Source: Fibrobacteria bacterium AD312
Lineage (GTDB): Bacteria > Fibrobacterota > Fibrobacteria > Fibrobacterales > Fibrobacteraceae
Assembly (NCBI GenBank): GCA_001462345.1
Contig: LIUM01000040.1
Span: 62,001 to 126,000, forward strand
Reading direction: 5' to 3'
Length of the DNA: 64,000 bases
Both the position numbers and the translations under genes were made by a program. This document shows, in pieces, positions 15,304 through 23,261 of the stretch (position 1 is the stretch's first letter; every line of letters begins with the position of its first letter). Under the pieces are notes generated by a model. The model made no database searches and was not told the DNA's origin. It saw only the letters and a list, made by a program, of their open reading frames with translations.

Positions 15304-17367
15304 TTAGATGAAAAACATGTCCGCATAGCTTGGGAGCGGCCATTGATTGTCTGGGACAACAGCTTCTAATTCATCTGCAAAATGACGAGTTTTTTCCATC
15401 GCAGAAAGCATTTGATCGGCGTGACCACTCTTAATCGCGGACTCTAAACCTTCTATGGATTCAATCAGCGAATTCACTAGTGAGGCTGTGGATTCTACCA
15501 TCTTTTGCAAGGCCGAGTGTTCAACATTAGAAAGAGAGGCTAAAGAATTTGCAAGTTCTGCTGCATAAGAAATACCTACTGGCAAAATCATTGTTTTTGC
15601 AAGCATCAATGCGCATTCAGCTTCCATGGTAACAACAAGTTCGTATGTTTCTTTTGCAATGGCATATCGACTATTAAGCTCTTTTTCTGATAAGACATTG
15701 TATTTTTCAAAGAGAGCAATAATCTTTGGATCCTTGAATGCCTCAATCGCATCTGGAGTGCTTTTTAAATTAGGTAGGCCACGACGAGCAGCTTCTTCTC
15801 GCCATTCGTTACTATAACCATTGCCATCAAATAAGATGCGTTTGTGGGCTTTGATTTCTTTTTGAAGGATTTTTTGTAATGCGAAATTGAAATCTTCTCC
15901 CGCTGCGATGGCTTTTTCCATTTCTGTAATCATGTCATCTAAAGCACTTGCTACAGATAAGTTAAGGACTGTATTGGAAGAGGCACAACTTTGTTCAGAA
16001 CCAACAGCTCGAAGCTCAAATTTGTTTCCCGTGAAAGCAAATGGACTTGTGCGATTACGATCTGTAGCGTCTTTAGGTAATTTTGGTAAGCTTGAAACAC
16101 CAATTTCTAAAAGTCCTCCGCATTTTGAGGATTTAGGAGTACCGCACTCTAACTGATTGATAATATCTGTGAGCTGTTCTCCAAGGAAAATAGAGACAAT
16201 CGCAGGAGGAGCTTCGTTTGCCCCAAGACGATGGTCGTTCCCTGCAGAAGCCACAGCCGCTCTAATTAAAGGAGCATAGGTGTCTACTGCTTTGATAATA
16301 GCGACTAAAACAAAAAGGAATTTTGCATTTTCGTGTGGCGTTTTGCCTGGAGTTAACCAGTTTTTACCATCTGGTCCAGTGATCGACCAATTGTTATGCT
16401 TTCCAGAGCCATTCACACCAGCAAAAGGCTTTTCATGAGTAATGCAAATAAATCCGTGACGTTCAGCAATCGATTGTAAAACGCTCATCGTGAGCATATT
16501 ATGGTCTACAGCGAGATTTTGTTCTTCAAAAACAGGAGCAAATTCAAACTGAGCTGGACTCACCTCATTGTGTCTTGTTTTTGCAGGAATCCCTAGTTTC
16601 CATAATTCATGGTCTACATCGGCCATAAAACTTAAAACACGAGGATTGATTTTACCAAAGTAATGGTCTTCCATTTGTTGATGGCGTGCTGGACGAATAC
16701 CAAAAAGCGTTCGACCTGTTTGCATTAAATCAAGTCGCATTTTGTAAAGATTAGTATCAATTAAAAAATATTCTTGTTCTGCGCCTAAAGTAATGAAAGG
16801 GCGCTTATCCATAGGTAGATTAAAAAGCTTGGCCACTCTATAGATTTGTTTGATAATGGCCGCTTGAGAGCGAAGGAGAGGTGTTTTTTTATCTAGGGCT
16901 TCACCGTGGTAGCCACAGAAAACAGAGGGAATACAAAGTACAGAGACGTTTCCCTCATCTTTTCGAATAAACGCTGGACTTGTAGGATCCCAAGCGGTAT
17001 AACCACGAGCTTCAAACGTTGCTCTAAGACCTCCAGAAGGAAAACTAGAGGCATCTGGCTCTCCTTGAGATAATTCTTTTCCAGAGAAAGAGGCAATCAC
17101 ACCACCATCGTAGTCTGGGTTAAAAAAAGAATCATGCTTTTCTGCTGTAGTGCCATTTAGAGGTTGAAACCAATGTGTAAAGTGAGTGGCTCCATGATCC
17201 ATAGCCCAGTTTTTCATGCCTTCGGCTACTTCATCCGCAATCGATGGATTCAGATCCGTTCCATTGTGCATAGTCGCTAAAAGACTTTGATATGTTTCAC
17301 TGGAAAGATATTTACTCATTGTCTTTGCATTAAAGACTAGACTACCAAAATCATCTTGAATACTCAC
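15304..17367 (-). CDS. glnN: Type III glutamine synthetase (GlnN)
   Basis: This is the ATP-dependent ammonium-assimilating enzyme of the large GSIII class (about 700 residues, dodecameric in homologues). The longest frame starts at 17433, but GTG at 17367 lies 6 nt after AAGGAG and yields MSIQDDFGSLVFNAKTM, matching the usual N-terminus (687 residues). Family landmarks include ALGAEQEYFLID (catalytic Glu region), RHNEVSPAQFEFAPVFE, HEKPFAGVNGSGKHNNW, ANEAPPAIVSIFLG and DRNRTSPFAFTGNKFE. GSIII is common in Bacteroidetes and in Fibrobacter. It is a single-gene unit divergent from the SGNH gene at 17551. No nitrogen-control site could be identified in the 183-bp intergenic region. Confidence 0.95.
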   Translation of the reverse strand: MSIQDDFGSLVFNAKTMSKYLSSETYQSLLATMHNGTDLNPSIADEVAEGMKNWAMDHGATHFTHWFQPLNGTTAEKHDSFFNPDYDGGVIASFSGKELSQGEPDASSFPSGGLRATFEARGYTAWDPTSPAFIRKDEGNVSVLCIPSVFCGYHGEALDKKTPLLRSQAAIIKQIYRVAKLFNLPMDKRPFITLGAEQEYFLIDTNLYKMRLDLMQTGRTLFGIRPARHQQMEDHYFGKINPRVLSFMADVDHELWKLGIPAKTRHNEVSPAQFEFAPVFEEQNLAVDHNMLTMSVLQSIAERHGFICITHEKPFAGVNGSGKHNNWSITGPDGKNWLTPGKTPHENAKFLFVLVAIIKAVDTYAPLIRAAVASAGNDHRLGANEAPPAIVSIFLGEQLTDIINQLECGTPKSSKCGGLLEIGVSSLPKLPKDATDRNRTSPFAFTGNKFELRAVGSEQSCASSNTVLNLSVASALDDMITEMEKAIAAGEDFNFALQKILQKEIKAHKRILFDGNGYSNEWREEAARRGLPNLKSTPDAIEAFKDPKIIALFEKYNVLSEKELNSRYAIAKETYELVVTMEAECALMLAKTMILPVGISYAAELANSLASLSNVEHSALQKMVESTASLVNSLIESIEGLESAIKSGHADQMLSAMEKTRHFADELEAVVPDNQWPLPSYADMFFI

Positions 17368-17550
17368 GATCATCTCCTTGTGGTTGTTGCCATTTATAAC
17401 AAAAAATTGGTTATAAGGCAACTCTTGAAACACAGTATATAGCCTTAAAAGGAATCTATTTGATAGGGGTGCACTGGATTTGAAACGCTAGAATCAGGTT
17501 TTGAAACAATGTAAAAAGTTTTTCCCCTATTGCTTGCTATATTTATTTTT

Positions 17551-19017
17551 ATGAATCGAAGCTCCATTGTTATTGTAGTCCTTTTTTCTGGACTTTTATT
17601 AATTCCTGCGACATCGCAATTAATTGTTTCATTAAAAAATGATGTTCATTACCAGCCAATAGATATGATTACCGACATGGTAAAAACGCCCATGAATCGC
17701 GAAATTCAACTCCATCAAGCGAGTGATTCTCTGAATAAAGCGTGGAAGGATGTGTCCAAAAAGCAAGAGTATAATGCATTAGCTCTTGAACCCGCTTTAG
17801 ATGCTTTTCGATTTTTAAAAGATACCTATATCAACGTGAATTCATACACTACAATGGATTCGTCTTCTATAAAAGAACTCGATTTACAAAAAATAGAAGT
17901 TCTTTTCAATCAGATAGAAGAAGATGCTTCGGTGTCTGATTCTTTAGATAATTTAATTCAGCAGGCGAGTAGTACATACGGGTCTTTTTCTTTAAAACGC
18001 TTGTTTGATTATTATTGGAATTATGGCTTTTTAACAAGTCGATATTGGCGATCTTATGAAGCTCGTCTAGAAGAAGAAAATAAGGTATCTCAAAAAAGCC
18101 GCAAGATTATTCAGAATTTGTTTTGGAATGTTTTTAATGAACCTGGAGAAAAGGTCTTTTTAGGAGAAAATGGTTGGCTTTTTTATCGTGATGATGTGGC
18201 TTATTTAACAATGCCAAGCCCACTAGATCATAATAGAAGTAAGCACTTGGATAATCCAGTAAAAGAAATCGTTGCTTTTAAAGAAGATTTGCAAAAAAAG
18301 GGGATTGAACTTTTAGTGGTGATGGTCCCTGGAAAACCTTCTATTTATCCAGAATTTTTGAACTCTTCATGGGATTCTTCTTCTGAACCCCCTTTCACTC
18401 ATTCAAAAGAAATCTTAAAGCAATTGAATGCTAAGGGAATTCAAACGGTAGATCTTTATAAACCTTTTATAGAAGCAAAAAAAGAAGATCAAGATTCCAA
18501 TTATTTGTATTTGTATACAGACACGCACTGGACGCCTAGAGGTGCAAAGCTTGCTGCAAGTGTAGTTGCAGAAAAAGTGCGTTCCATGTCTTTTGATTTA
18601 CCTGTTTCTTACTACAAAGAAGAACCAATATCTGCAGAACGTGTAGGAGATATTGGCGTCATGACTTCTTTATCTGTATTCCCTTCGCAGTGGGTACAAG
18701 CGCAACAAGTCAAAGATTCTGCTGGTAATTTATTTAAGGATAATTATAGACAGAGCTCCATTCTAATCATCGGAGATAGCTTTTCTAGAATTTACCAAAC
18801 CGACGCCCCTCGGAGTGCTGGCTTTATTTCTCTTTTAGCTAAAGAATTAAATACGCCATTAGCCTCTATTGTAAGTGATGGAGGAGCGAGTACTCTTGTT
18901 CGTGAAACACTATCTCGTCGAAGTGGTGTTTTAAAAGGGAAAAAATTAGTGATTTGGGAATTTGTAGAACGCGATTTACGTTTTGGTGCCGAAGGCTGGA
19001 AGCGAATTTCATTGTAA
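17551..19017 (+). CDS. AlgJ/AlgX-like SGNH-fold protein, possible O-acetyltransferase
   Basis: The product (488 residues from ATG 17551) has an N-terminal signal-anchor (IVIVVLFSGLLLIPATSQ). The C-terminal two thirds resemble the alginate O-acetylation AlgX/AlgJ/DltD-type SGNH hydrolase fold: FLGENGWLFYRDD, LVVMVPGKPSIYPEF, YTDTHWTPRGAKLAA (Asp-His catalytic pair) and ILIIGDSFSRIY (GDS block with the Ser). A helical segment of about 150 residues with no recognised domain separates the anchor from the SGNH part. Such proteins transfer acetyl groups onto exported polysaccharide with an MBOAT partner; none is in the window, so the substrate is unknown. The frame is open from TTG 17530. Confidence 0.78.
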   Translation: MNRSSIVIVVLFSGLLLIPATSQLIVSLKNDVHYQPIDMITDMVKTPMNREIQLHQASDSLNKAWKDVSKKQEYNALALEPALDAFRFLKDTYINVNSYTTMDSSSIKELDLQKIEVLFNQIEEDASVSDSLDNLIQQASSTYGSFSLKRLFDYYWNYGFLTSRYWRSYEARLEEENKVSQKSRKIIQNLFWNVFNEPGEKVFLGENGWLFYRDDVAYLTMPSPLDHNRSKHLDNPVKEIVAFKEDLQKKGIELLVVMVPGKPSIYPEFLNSSWDSSSEPPFTHSKEILKQLNAKGIQTVDLYKPFIEAKKEDQDSNYLYLYTDTHWTPRGAKLAASVVAEKVRSMSFDLPVSYYKEEPISAERVGDIGVMTSLSVFPSQWVQAQQVKDSAGNLFKDNYRQSSILIIGDSFSRIYQTDAPRSAGFISLLAKELNTPLASIVSDGGASTLVRETLSRRSGVLKGKKLVIWEFVERDLRFGAEGWKRISL

Positions 19018-19024
19018 AGAGAAT

Positions 19025-19264
19025 ATGAATAACAGAAGAAAGATAGAGCCTCCTGGTGTTACCATACAAGAAAGTATTCATTTTTTAAAAATGACACCAA
19101 CAGAATTTGCAAGGCGTTTAGATGTCAATGAATCTTTTTTAAATCGATTGATTGCAGGAGAAGAACCCATTACCTCTTCTTTATCGGAGCGTTTAGAAGC
19201 CCTAACAGGAAGCCCTTCTAATTTTTGGAAAATGCTCGAATCCAAATACCGGAGAAGTTTATGA
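19025..19264 (+). CDS. HigA/VapI-like XRE-family helix-turn-helix protein
   Basis: The 79-residue product starts at ATG 19025, 7 bp after the preceding stop. IEPPGVTIQESIHFLKMTPTEFARRL matches the N-terminus of HigA/VapI antitoxins. The HTH follows (TPTEFARRLDVNESFLNRLIAGEEPITSSLSERLEALTG), and the family ending SPSNFWKMLESKYRR is present. No HigB-like toxin is adjacent: the upstream gene is the SGNH protein, and the stop overlaps the hemL start (ATGA). It may therefore be an orphan antitoxin or a regulator of hemL. Confidence 0.85.
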   Translation: MNNRRKIEPPGVTIQESIHFLKMTPTEFARRLDVNESFLNRLIAGEEPITSSLSERLEALTGSPSNFWKMLESKYRRSL

Positions 19265-20541
19265 ATCAAGCGGATTTATGGCAAAAAGCATGTGAAAAAA
19301 TTCCTGGTGGAGTCAATTCTCCTGTACGTGCTTTTGGTGGAGTCGGTGGCACTCCCATTTTTATTTCTCGATCGCAAGGCCCTTTTATCTATGATCTTGA
19401 TGATCGAGAATATATCGATTTAGTTCTTTCTTTTGGGCCAATGATTTTGGGTCATAATCCATTAGTGGTTAAAGAGGCGTTAGAAAAGCAAATCCAAAAA
19501 GGCTTAAGTTTTGGCGCTTGCACAGGAGCAGAAGTTCTTTTAGCCGATCGCATTTTATCGATGGTTCAAGGAATGGACTTAGTGCGTTTAGTGAATTCAG
19601 GCACAGAAGCAACGATGTCTGCCGTACGTGTGGCTCGCGGGTATACACGTCGAGATAAGATTGTAAAATTCAAAGGCTGTTATCATGGCCACGGCGATTC
19701 GTTTTTAATTCAGGCTGGTTCAGGGGCATTGACTCATGGAGTCCCAAGTTCTCTTGGAGTTACAGCAGGTGTTGCCAAAGATACGTTAGTCGCTTCTTAT
19801 AATCACCTTGAAGAAGTAGACGTTTTATTTGAAAAACACTCTCATGAAATTGCCGCCGTTATTGTAGAACCTGTTGCTGGAAATATGGGCGTGGTGACTC
19901 CAGCACCTGGCTTTTTAGAAGGCCTTCGCCGTTTGTGTGACGCATCTGGTGCCGTTTTAATCTTTGATGAAGTGATGACTGGTTTTCGTCTAGCGCGTGG
20001 TGGCGCTGCAGAACTATTTGGAATAAAACCAGATATGATGACTTTAGGAAAAATTGTTGGTGGCGGATTACCTTTAGCTGCTTATGCTGGGCGTCGAGAA
20101 ATTATGGAAATGGTAAGCCCTCTCGGAGGCGTTTACCAAGCTGGAACGCTTTCAGGGAACCCTATGGCGACGGCGGCAGGGCTTGCTCAATTAGACCTTT
20201 TAGAACAACAAAAGCCCTGGGCAGAGCTTGCTCTGCATGGATCGCGCCTCGCTCAAGCTCTTCGCGATGCTGCCGCCGCCGCCCGCGTCGCAATACAAGT
20301 GAATCAGATTGGCTCTATGATCACGGTTTTCTTTACAGATAAGCCAGTGGTTGATACAGAAACAGCGATGGCAGCAAATGCATCTACCTTCGCACGCTTT
20401 TTTCATGCGATGTTAGAAAGAGGAATTTACTTGCCTCCATCTCAATATGAATCTGCATTTATTTCTACAATGCATAACGACTCTATTCTAAATAAAATTA
20501 CAGAGAAAGCCGCCGAGGTCTTTTCTCTATTAGGAAAATAG
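19261..20541 (+). CDS. hemL: Glutamate-1-semialdehyde 2,1-aminomutase
   Basis: This PLP enzyme makes 5-aminolevulinate for haem and related tetrapyrroles by the C5 pathway. ATG at 19261 is chosen because it overlaps the preceding stop and gives the canonical N-terminus (KACEKIPGGVNSPVRAF). Landmarks: VNSGTEATMSAVRVARG (PLP phosphate region), YHGHGDSFL, FDEVMTGFRLA and TLGKIVGGGLPLAAYAG with the Schiff-base Lys. Length (426 residues) is normal. The following pmbA starts 4 bp after the stop. Confidence 0.96.
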   Translation: MNQADLWQKACEKIPGGVNSPVRAFGGVGGTPIFISRSQGPFIYDLDDREYIDLVLSFGPMILGHNPLVVKEALEKQIQKGLSFGACTGAEVLLADRILSMVQGMDLVRLVNSGTEATMSAVRVARGYTRRDKIVKFKGCYHGHGDSFLIQAGSGALTHGVPSSLGVTAGVAKDTLVASYNHLEEVDVLFEKHSHEIAAVIVEPVAGNMGVVTPAPGFLEGLRRLCDASGAVLIFDEVMTGFRLARGGAAELFGIKPDMMTLGKIVGGGLPLAAYAGRREIMEMVSPLGGVYQAGTLSGNPMATAAGLAQLDLLEQQKPWAELALHGSRLAQALRDAAAAARVAIQVNQIGSMITVFFTDKPVVDTETAMAANASTFARFFHAMLERGIYLPPSQYESAFISTMHNDSILNKITEKAAEVFSLLGK

Positions 20542-20545
20542 ATTT

Positions 20546-21874
20546 ATGGATATTCAAGAAGCTGTCATATACTTAAAAGAAATTGCCTCTAAAAAAGCAG
20601 AACAATTTGATATTATTGCAGGTCGTTCTCTTTCAGAAGGCCTTTCTGTGTTTCAGGGAAAAGTACAAAATACAGAGATATCTGAATCGGTGGGTCTTGG
20701 TATTCGTCTATTTAAAAATGGTTCTCCAGGTTACGCTCATACAGAGCGTTTAACTCCGTCTGCTATTGAACAAACTCTTGAAGATGCCTTAGCACATACG
20801 GCTTTTACAGAAGCATTACCCATTAACTTACCTTCTCCAGAAACACTTACCGATATTGATGGATTATATAATCCAGAATTAAAGAAAATATCATTATCCG
20901 AAATGACTTCTTTTTGTTTAGATGTTGAAGCAAGTGTTTTTAAAGCCTCTTCTGAAATTGAAAATGTGCCATACCTTGGTGCTGATCGAAGTGAAAGTGC
21001 TATTTGGATTGCAAATCACAAGGGCGTTTTTTATGAACGCCATAGAAACGACATCTCTGTAGGTGTGGGGAGCGTGGCGCATCGAGATGGAATAAAAAAA
21101 GTAGGAATCTATTCAAAATCAGGAATGGACTGGTCTGAATTTAATTCTTCTTTTATTGCAAATCAATCTGTAGAACGAGCTCTTGAATTATTAAGCCCAT
21201 CTCCTATCAGCAAAGGCAATCATCCGGTTGTTTTTTCTAATCGCGTCTCGGGCGCTATCGTATCCATGTTCTCGTCCTCATTTTTTGCAGACTCCATTCA
21301 AAAAGGCCAGTCGCGTTTACAAGATTTATTCAATGAAACGATTGCCCCTGATTTTTTTCATCTAAGTAATGACCCTTGGAGAACAGACCTTCCTGGATCA
21401 TGTACTTTTGATGGAGAAGGCGTTAGCACACAAAAAATAGATGTTGTACAATCGGGCGTATTTTGCAATAAACTTTACAACTTAGAATCGGCTTATCGTG
21501 ATGGTGTTTTGAGTACAGGAAACGCCTCTCGTTCTTACAATGGTAAAGTCGAAACTTCATTTAAGAATATAGTCGTGGCTCCTGGAACGCTCTCCAATGA
21601 AGAACTATTAAAAATGTTCCCTAAGTGTCTTTATGTTGTTAAACTGGAAGGCAGTTCAGGGTGTAGTGCTGTGAGTGGAGAAATGAGTATTGGAGCTCAA
21701 GGCATTTGGTTTGAAAATGGTAAACCTGTTCACGCCGTAGAAGGGATTACTCTAAGTATCAATTTCTTTGATTTATTAAAGCGACTTGTGGCTTTAGGGA
21801 ACACTTATAATGATTCGTTCTCTTCAGTGAAAGTCCCTGCATTAGCGGTATCAGAAGTCGCCGTTTCAAACTAG
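20546..21874 (+). CDS. pmbA: TldE/PmbA-family metallopeptidase-like protein
   Basis: The 442-residue protein matches the TldD/PmbA family: an N-terminal domain with IAGRSLSEGLSVFQGKVQNTEISES and GLGIRLFKNGSPGYAHTE, and a C-terminal domain with SFADSIQKGQSRL, TFDGEGVSTQKIDVV, NAS and GEMSIGAQGIWFENGKPVHAVEGITLS. PmbA lacks the HExxxH zinc motif found in TldD and normally forms a heterodimeric protease with it, processing peptides such as microcins. No tldD is present in the window. It follows hemL closely and may be cotranscribed. Confidence 0.9.
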   Translation: MDIQEAVIYLKEIASKKAEQFDIIAGRSLSEGLSVFQGKVQNTEISESVGLGIRLFKNGSPGYAHTERLTPSAIEQTLEDALAHTAFTEALPINLPSPETLTDIDGLYNPELKKISLSEMTSFCLDVEASVFKASSEIENVPYLGADRSESAIWIANHKGVFYERHRNDISVGVGSVAHRDGIKKVGIYSKSGMDWSEFNSSFIANQSVERALELLSPSPISKGNHPVVFSNRVSGAIVSMFSSSFFADSIQKGQSRLQDLFNETIAPDFFHLSNDPWRTDLPGSCTFDGEGVSTQKIDVVQSGVFCNKLYNLESAYRDGVLSTGNASRSYNGKVETSFKNIVVAPGTLSNEELLKMFPKCLYVVKLEGSSGCSAVSGEMSIGAQGIWFENGKPVHAVEGITLSINFFDLLKRLVALGNTYNDSFSSVKVPALAVSEVAVSN

Positions 21875-22003
21875 CGTTTAACTAACTTTGAATGCTCATT
21901 TTATCATGAAACTTTTTGCAAATAAATTTTGCGTCGAATATTTTTTTAAACACACTTCTCGAGCTTTTTTTTACATCGTTTAATTTTTTAAACTACCTTC
22001 AAT

Positions 22004-22768
22004 CTAGTCTCGGGTAGCCATTTGGTTGCGTCGTTTGAGCTCTTTATTTAATGGATAAAATAAAGCCATATATAAAGTAACTCCGATGGCGAGTACTATC
22101 CAGCGATTAAAGTGTAAGAGAAGTTCTGTATAGCGCATCACGATAAACATAAACGGGCCAGCAATTAAAAAAAGAGGGAGCTGCCTACATTGATCTCCAA
22201 GAGAGTGTCTAGATTCATAACTGACAATCGAATTCATCATAGGAAAACTAGTCGCAAATCCGCCTAGTATTTTTTTGATGACCATCAGCATAGCTACAAC
22301 AGCAGCGACGGCGGGCGCTTTAATATAAACAGGGAGTGGTGTTTTATGACGGACTCCATGTCGGTAACTTTGTTTTTGAAAAACCAAAACGCCAAGAGAA
22401 AAGTCAAAAGCACAAATCAATAAAAAAAACCATTCCTCTGTGGGCAGATAAGGTAAAAGAAAAGCTCCAATCAATATGAAAACACAAATACCGACAAAGA
22501 TGGAAAAAATCACATGAAAATGGGCTTTATAAGTTAATAACCTTACGATATGGACAAAAAGAAAACATAATATGGCTGAACCAGCATTGGCTGCTCCAAT
22601 TGGCATTTCGAGAGCCAAGTAGGCGAATCCAAAAGGAACAGGAATTGTGGCACAGACGGCTTTAAGTTGAGGATCCTTTAAATAGGCACTAAAAGTCCCC
22701 AAAGCGGTAACGGCAAAGATTAGAAGGTAATCGTAAAACCCAAAACAAAGGTTTAATTTGTCAATCAT
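22004..22768 (-). CDS. Polytopic membrane protein of unknown function
   Basis: The 254-residue protein has about seven hydrophobic segments (for example LLIFAVTALGTFSAYL, VIFSIFVGICVFILIGAFLL, WFFLLICAFDFSLGVLVF, VAAVVAMLMVI, LFLIAGPFMFIVM and WIVLAIGVTLYMALFY) and ends in a basic cytoplasmic tail (LNKELKRRNQMATRD). No motif of a known transporter or prenyltransferase was seen; in particular no NDxxD aspartate motif of UbiA enzymes. It is a lone gene convergent with pmbA and divergent from rpsO. Confidence 0.75.
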   Translation of the reverse strand: MIDKLNLCFGFYDYLLIFAVTALGTFSAYLKDPQLKAVCATIPVPFGFAYLALEMPIGAANAGSAILCFLFVHIVRLLTYKAHFHVIFSIFVGICVFILIGAFLLPYLPTEEWFFLLICAFDFSLGVLVFQKQSYRHGVRHKTPLPVYIKAPAVAAVVAMLMVIKKILGGFATSFPMMNSIVSYESRHSLGDQCRQLPLFLIAGPFMFIVMRYTELLLHFNRWIVLAIGVTLYMALFYPLNKELKRRNQMATRD

Positions 22769-22877
22769 GGCGCCAAATCTAGTAAAAAGACCTTATAAAG
22801 CGCTTTTTTATTAAAAAGAGTAATGAAAGTAAAACAGAAAAAACTAGATTTCGTTTCAAGTAGTTGCGTTTTGCCTA

Positions 22878-22919
22878 CGTCCTTGCAAGTCAGTTCGCCA
22901 CTGATGTGCGGCAAGTACG
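22878..22919 (+). promoter_or_regulatory. Structured leader upstream of rpsO, possible S15 autoregulatory site
   Basis: CGTCCTTGC (22878-22886) can pair with GCAAGTACG (22911-22919) with one mismatch. An inner hairpin TCAGT (22890-22894) with ACTGA (22900-22904) lies nested within, giving a two-tier stem with internal unpaired segments. It ends about 50 nt before the rpsO start. S15 represses its own mRNA in several phyla through unrelated leader structures. That it binds S15 here is inference. Confidence 0.35.
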
Positions 22920-22970
22920 GAAGCTTTAGTAATTGTCAAATCAAACAACCAAAAAGGAAATGGACAGCAA

Positions 22971-23243
22971 ATGGCTACCATTACAACTGAAAAATCTCAA
23001 GAAATCACAGCTGCGTTTGGTGCAAACGTAAAAGACACAGGCTCTGCACGTGTTCAAATCGCTATTCTCACAGAAAAAATCAAAAATTTAACAGAACATG
23101 CCAAAATGCACCGTAAGGATTTCCATTCTTTACGTGGATTGACTGCAATGGTCGCAAAGCGTAAGAACTTGCTCAAATTCTATTCTAAGCAAGATCTCGA
23201 AGGCTATCGCGCTCTCATCAAGGAACTCGGATTGCGCGGTTAA
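22971..23243 (+). CDS. rpsO: 30S ribosomal protein S15
   Basis: The 90-residue S15 binds the central domain of 16S rRNA early in 30S assembly. Diagnostic segments are DTGSARVQIAILTEKIKNLTEH, HRKDFHSLRGLTAMVAKRKNLL and the C-terminal LIKELGLRG. It is immediately followed by pnp, the classical rpsO-pnp arrangement. Confidence 0.97.
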   Translation: MATITTEKSQEITAAFGANVKDTGSARVQIAILTEKIKNLTEHAKMHRKDFHSLRGLTAMVAKRKNLLKFYSKQDLEGYRALIKELGLRG

Positions 23244-23261
23244 TCTGTGCTGGGAGAAGTA

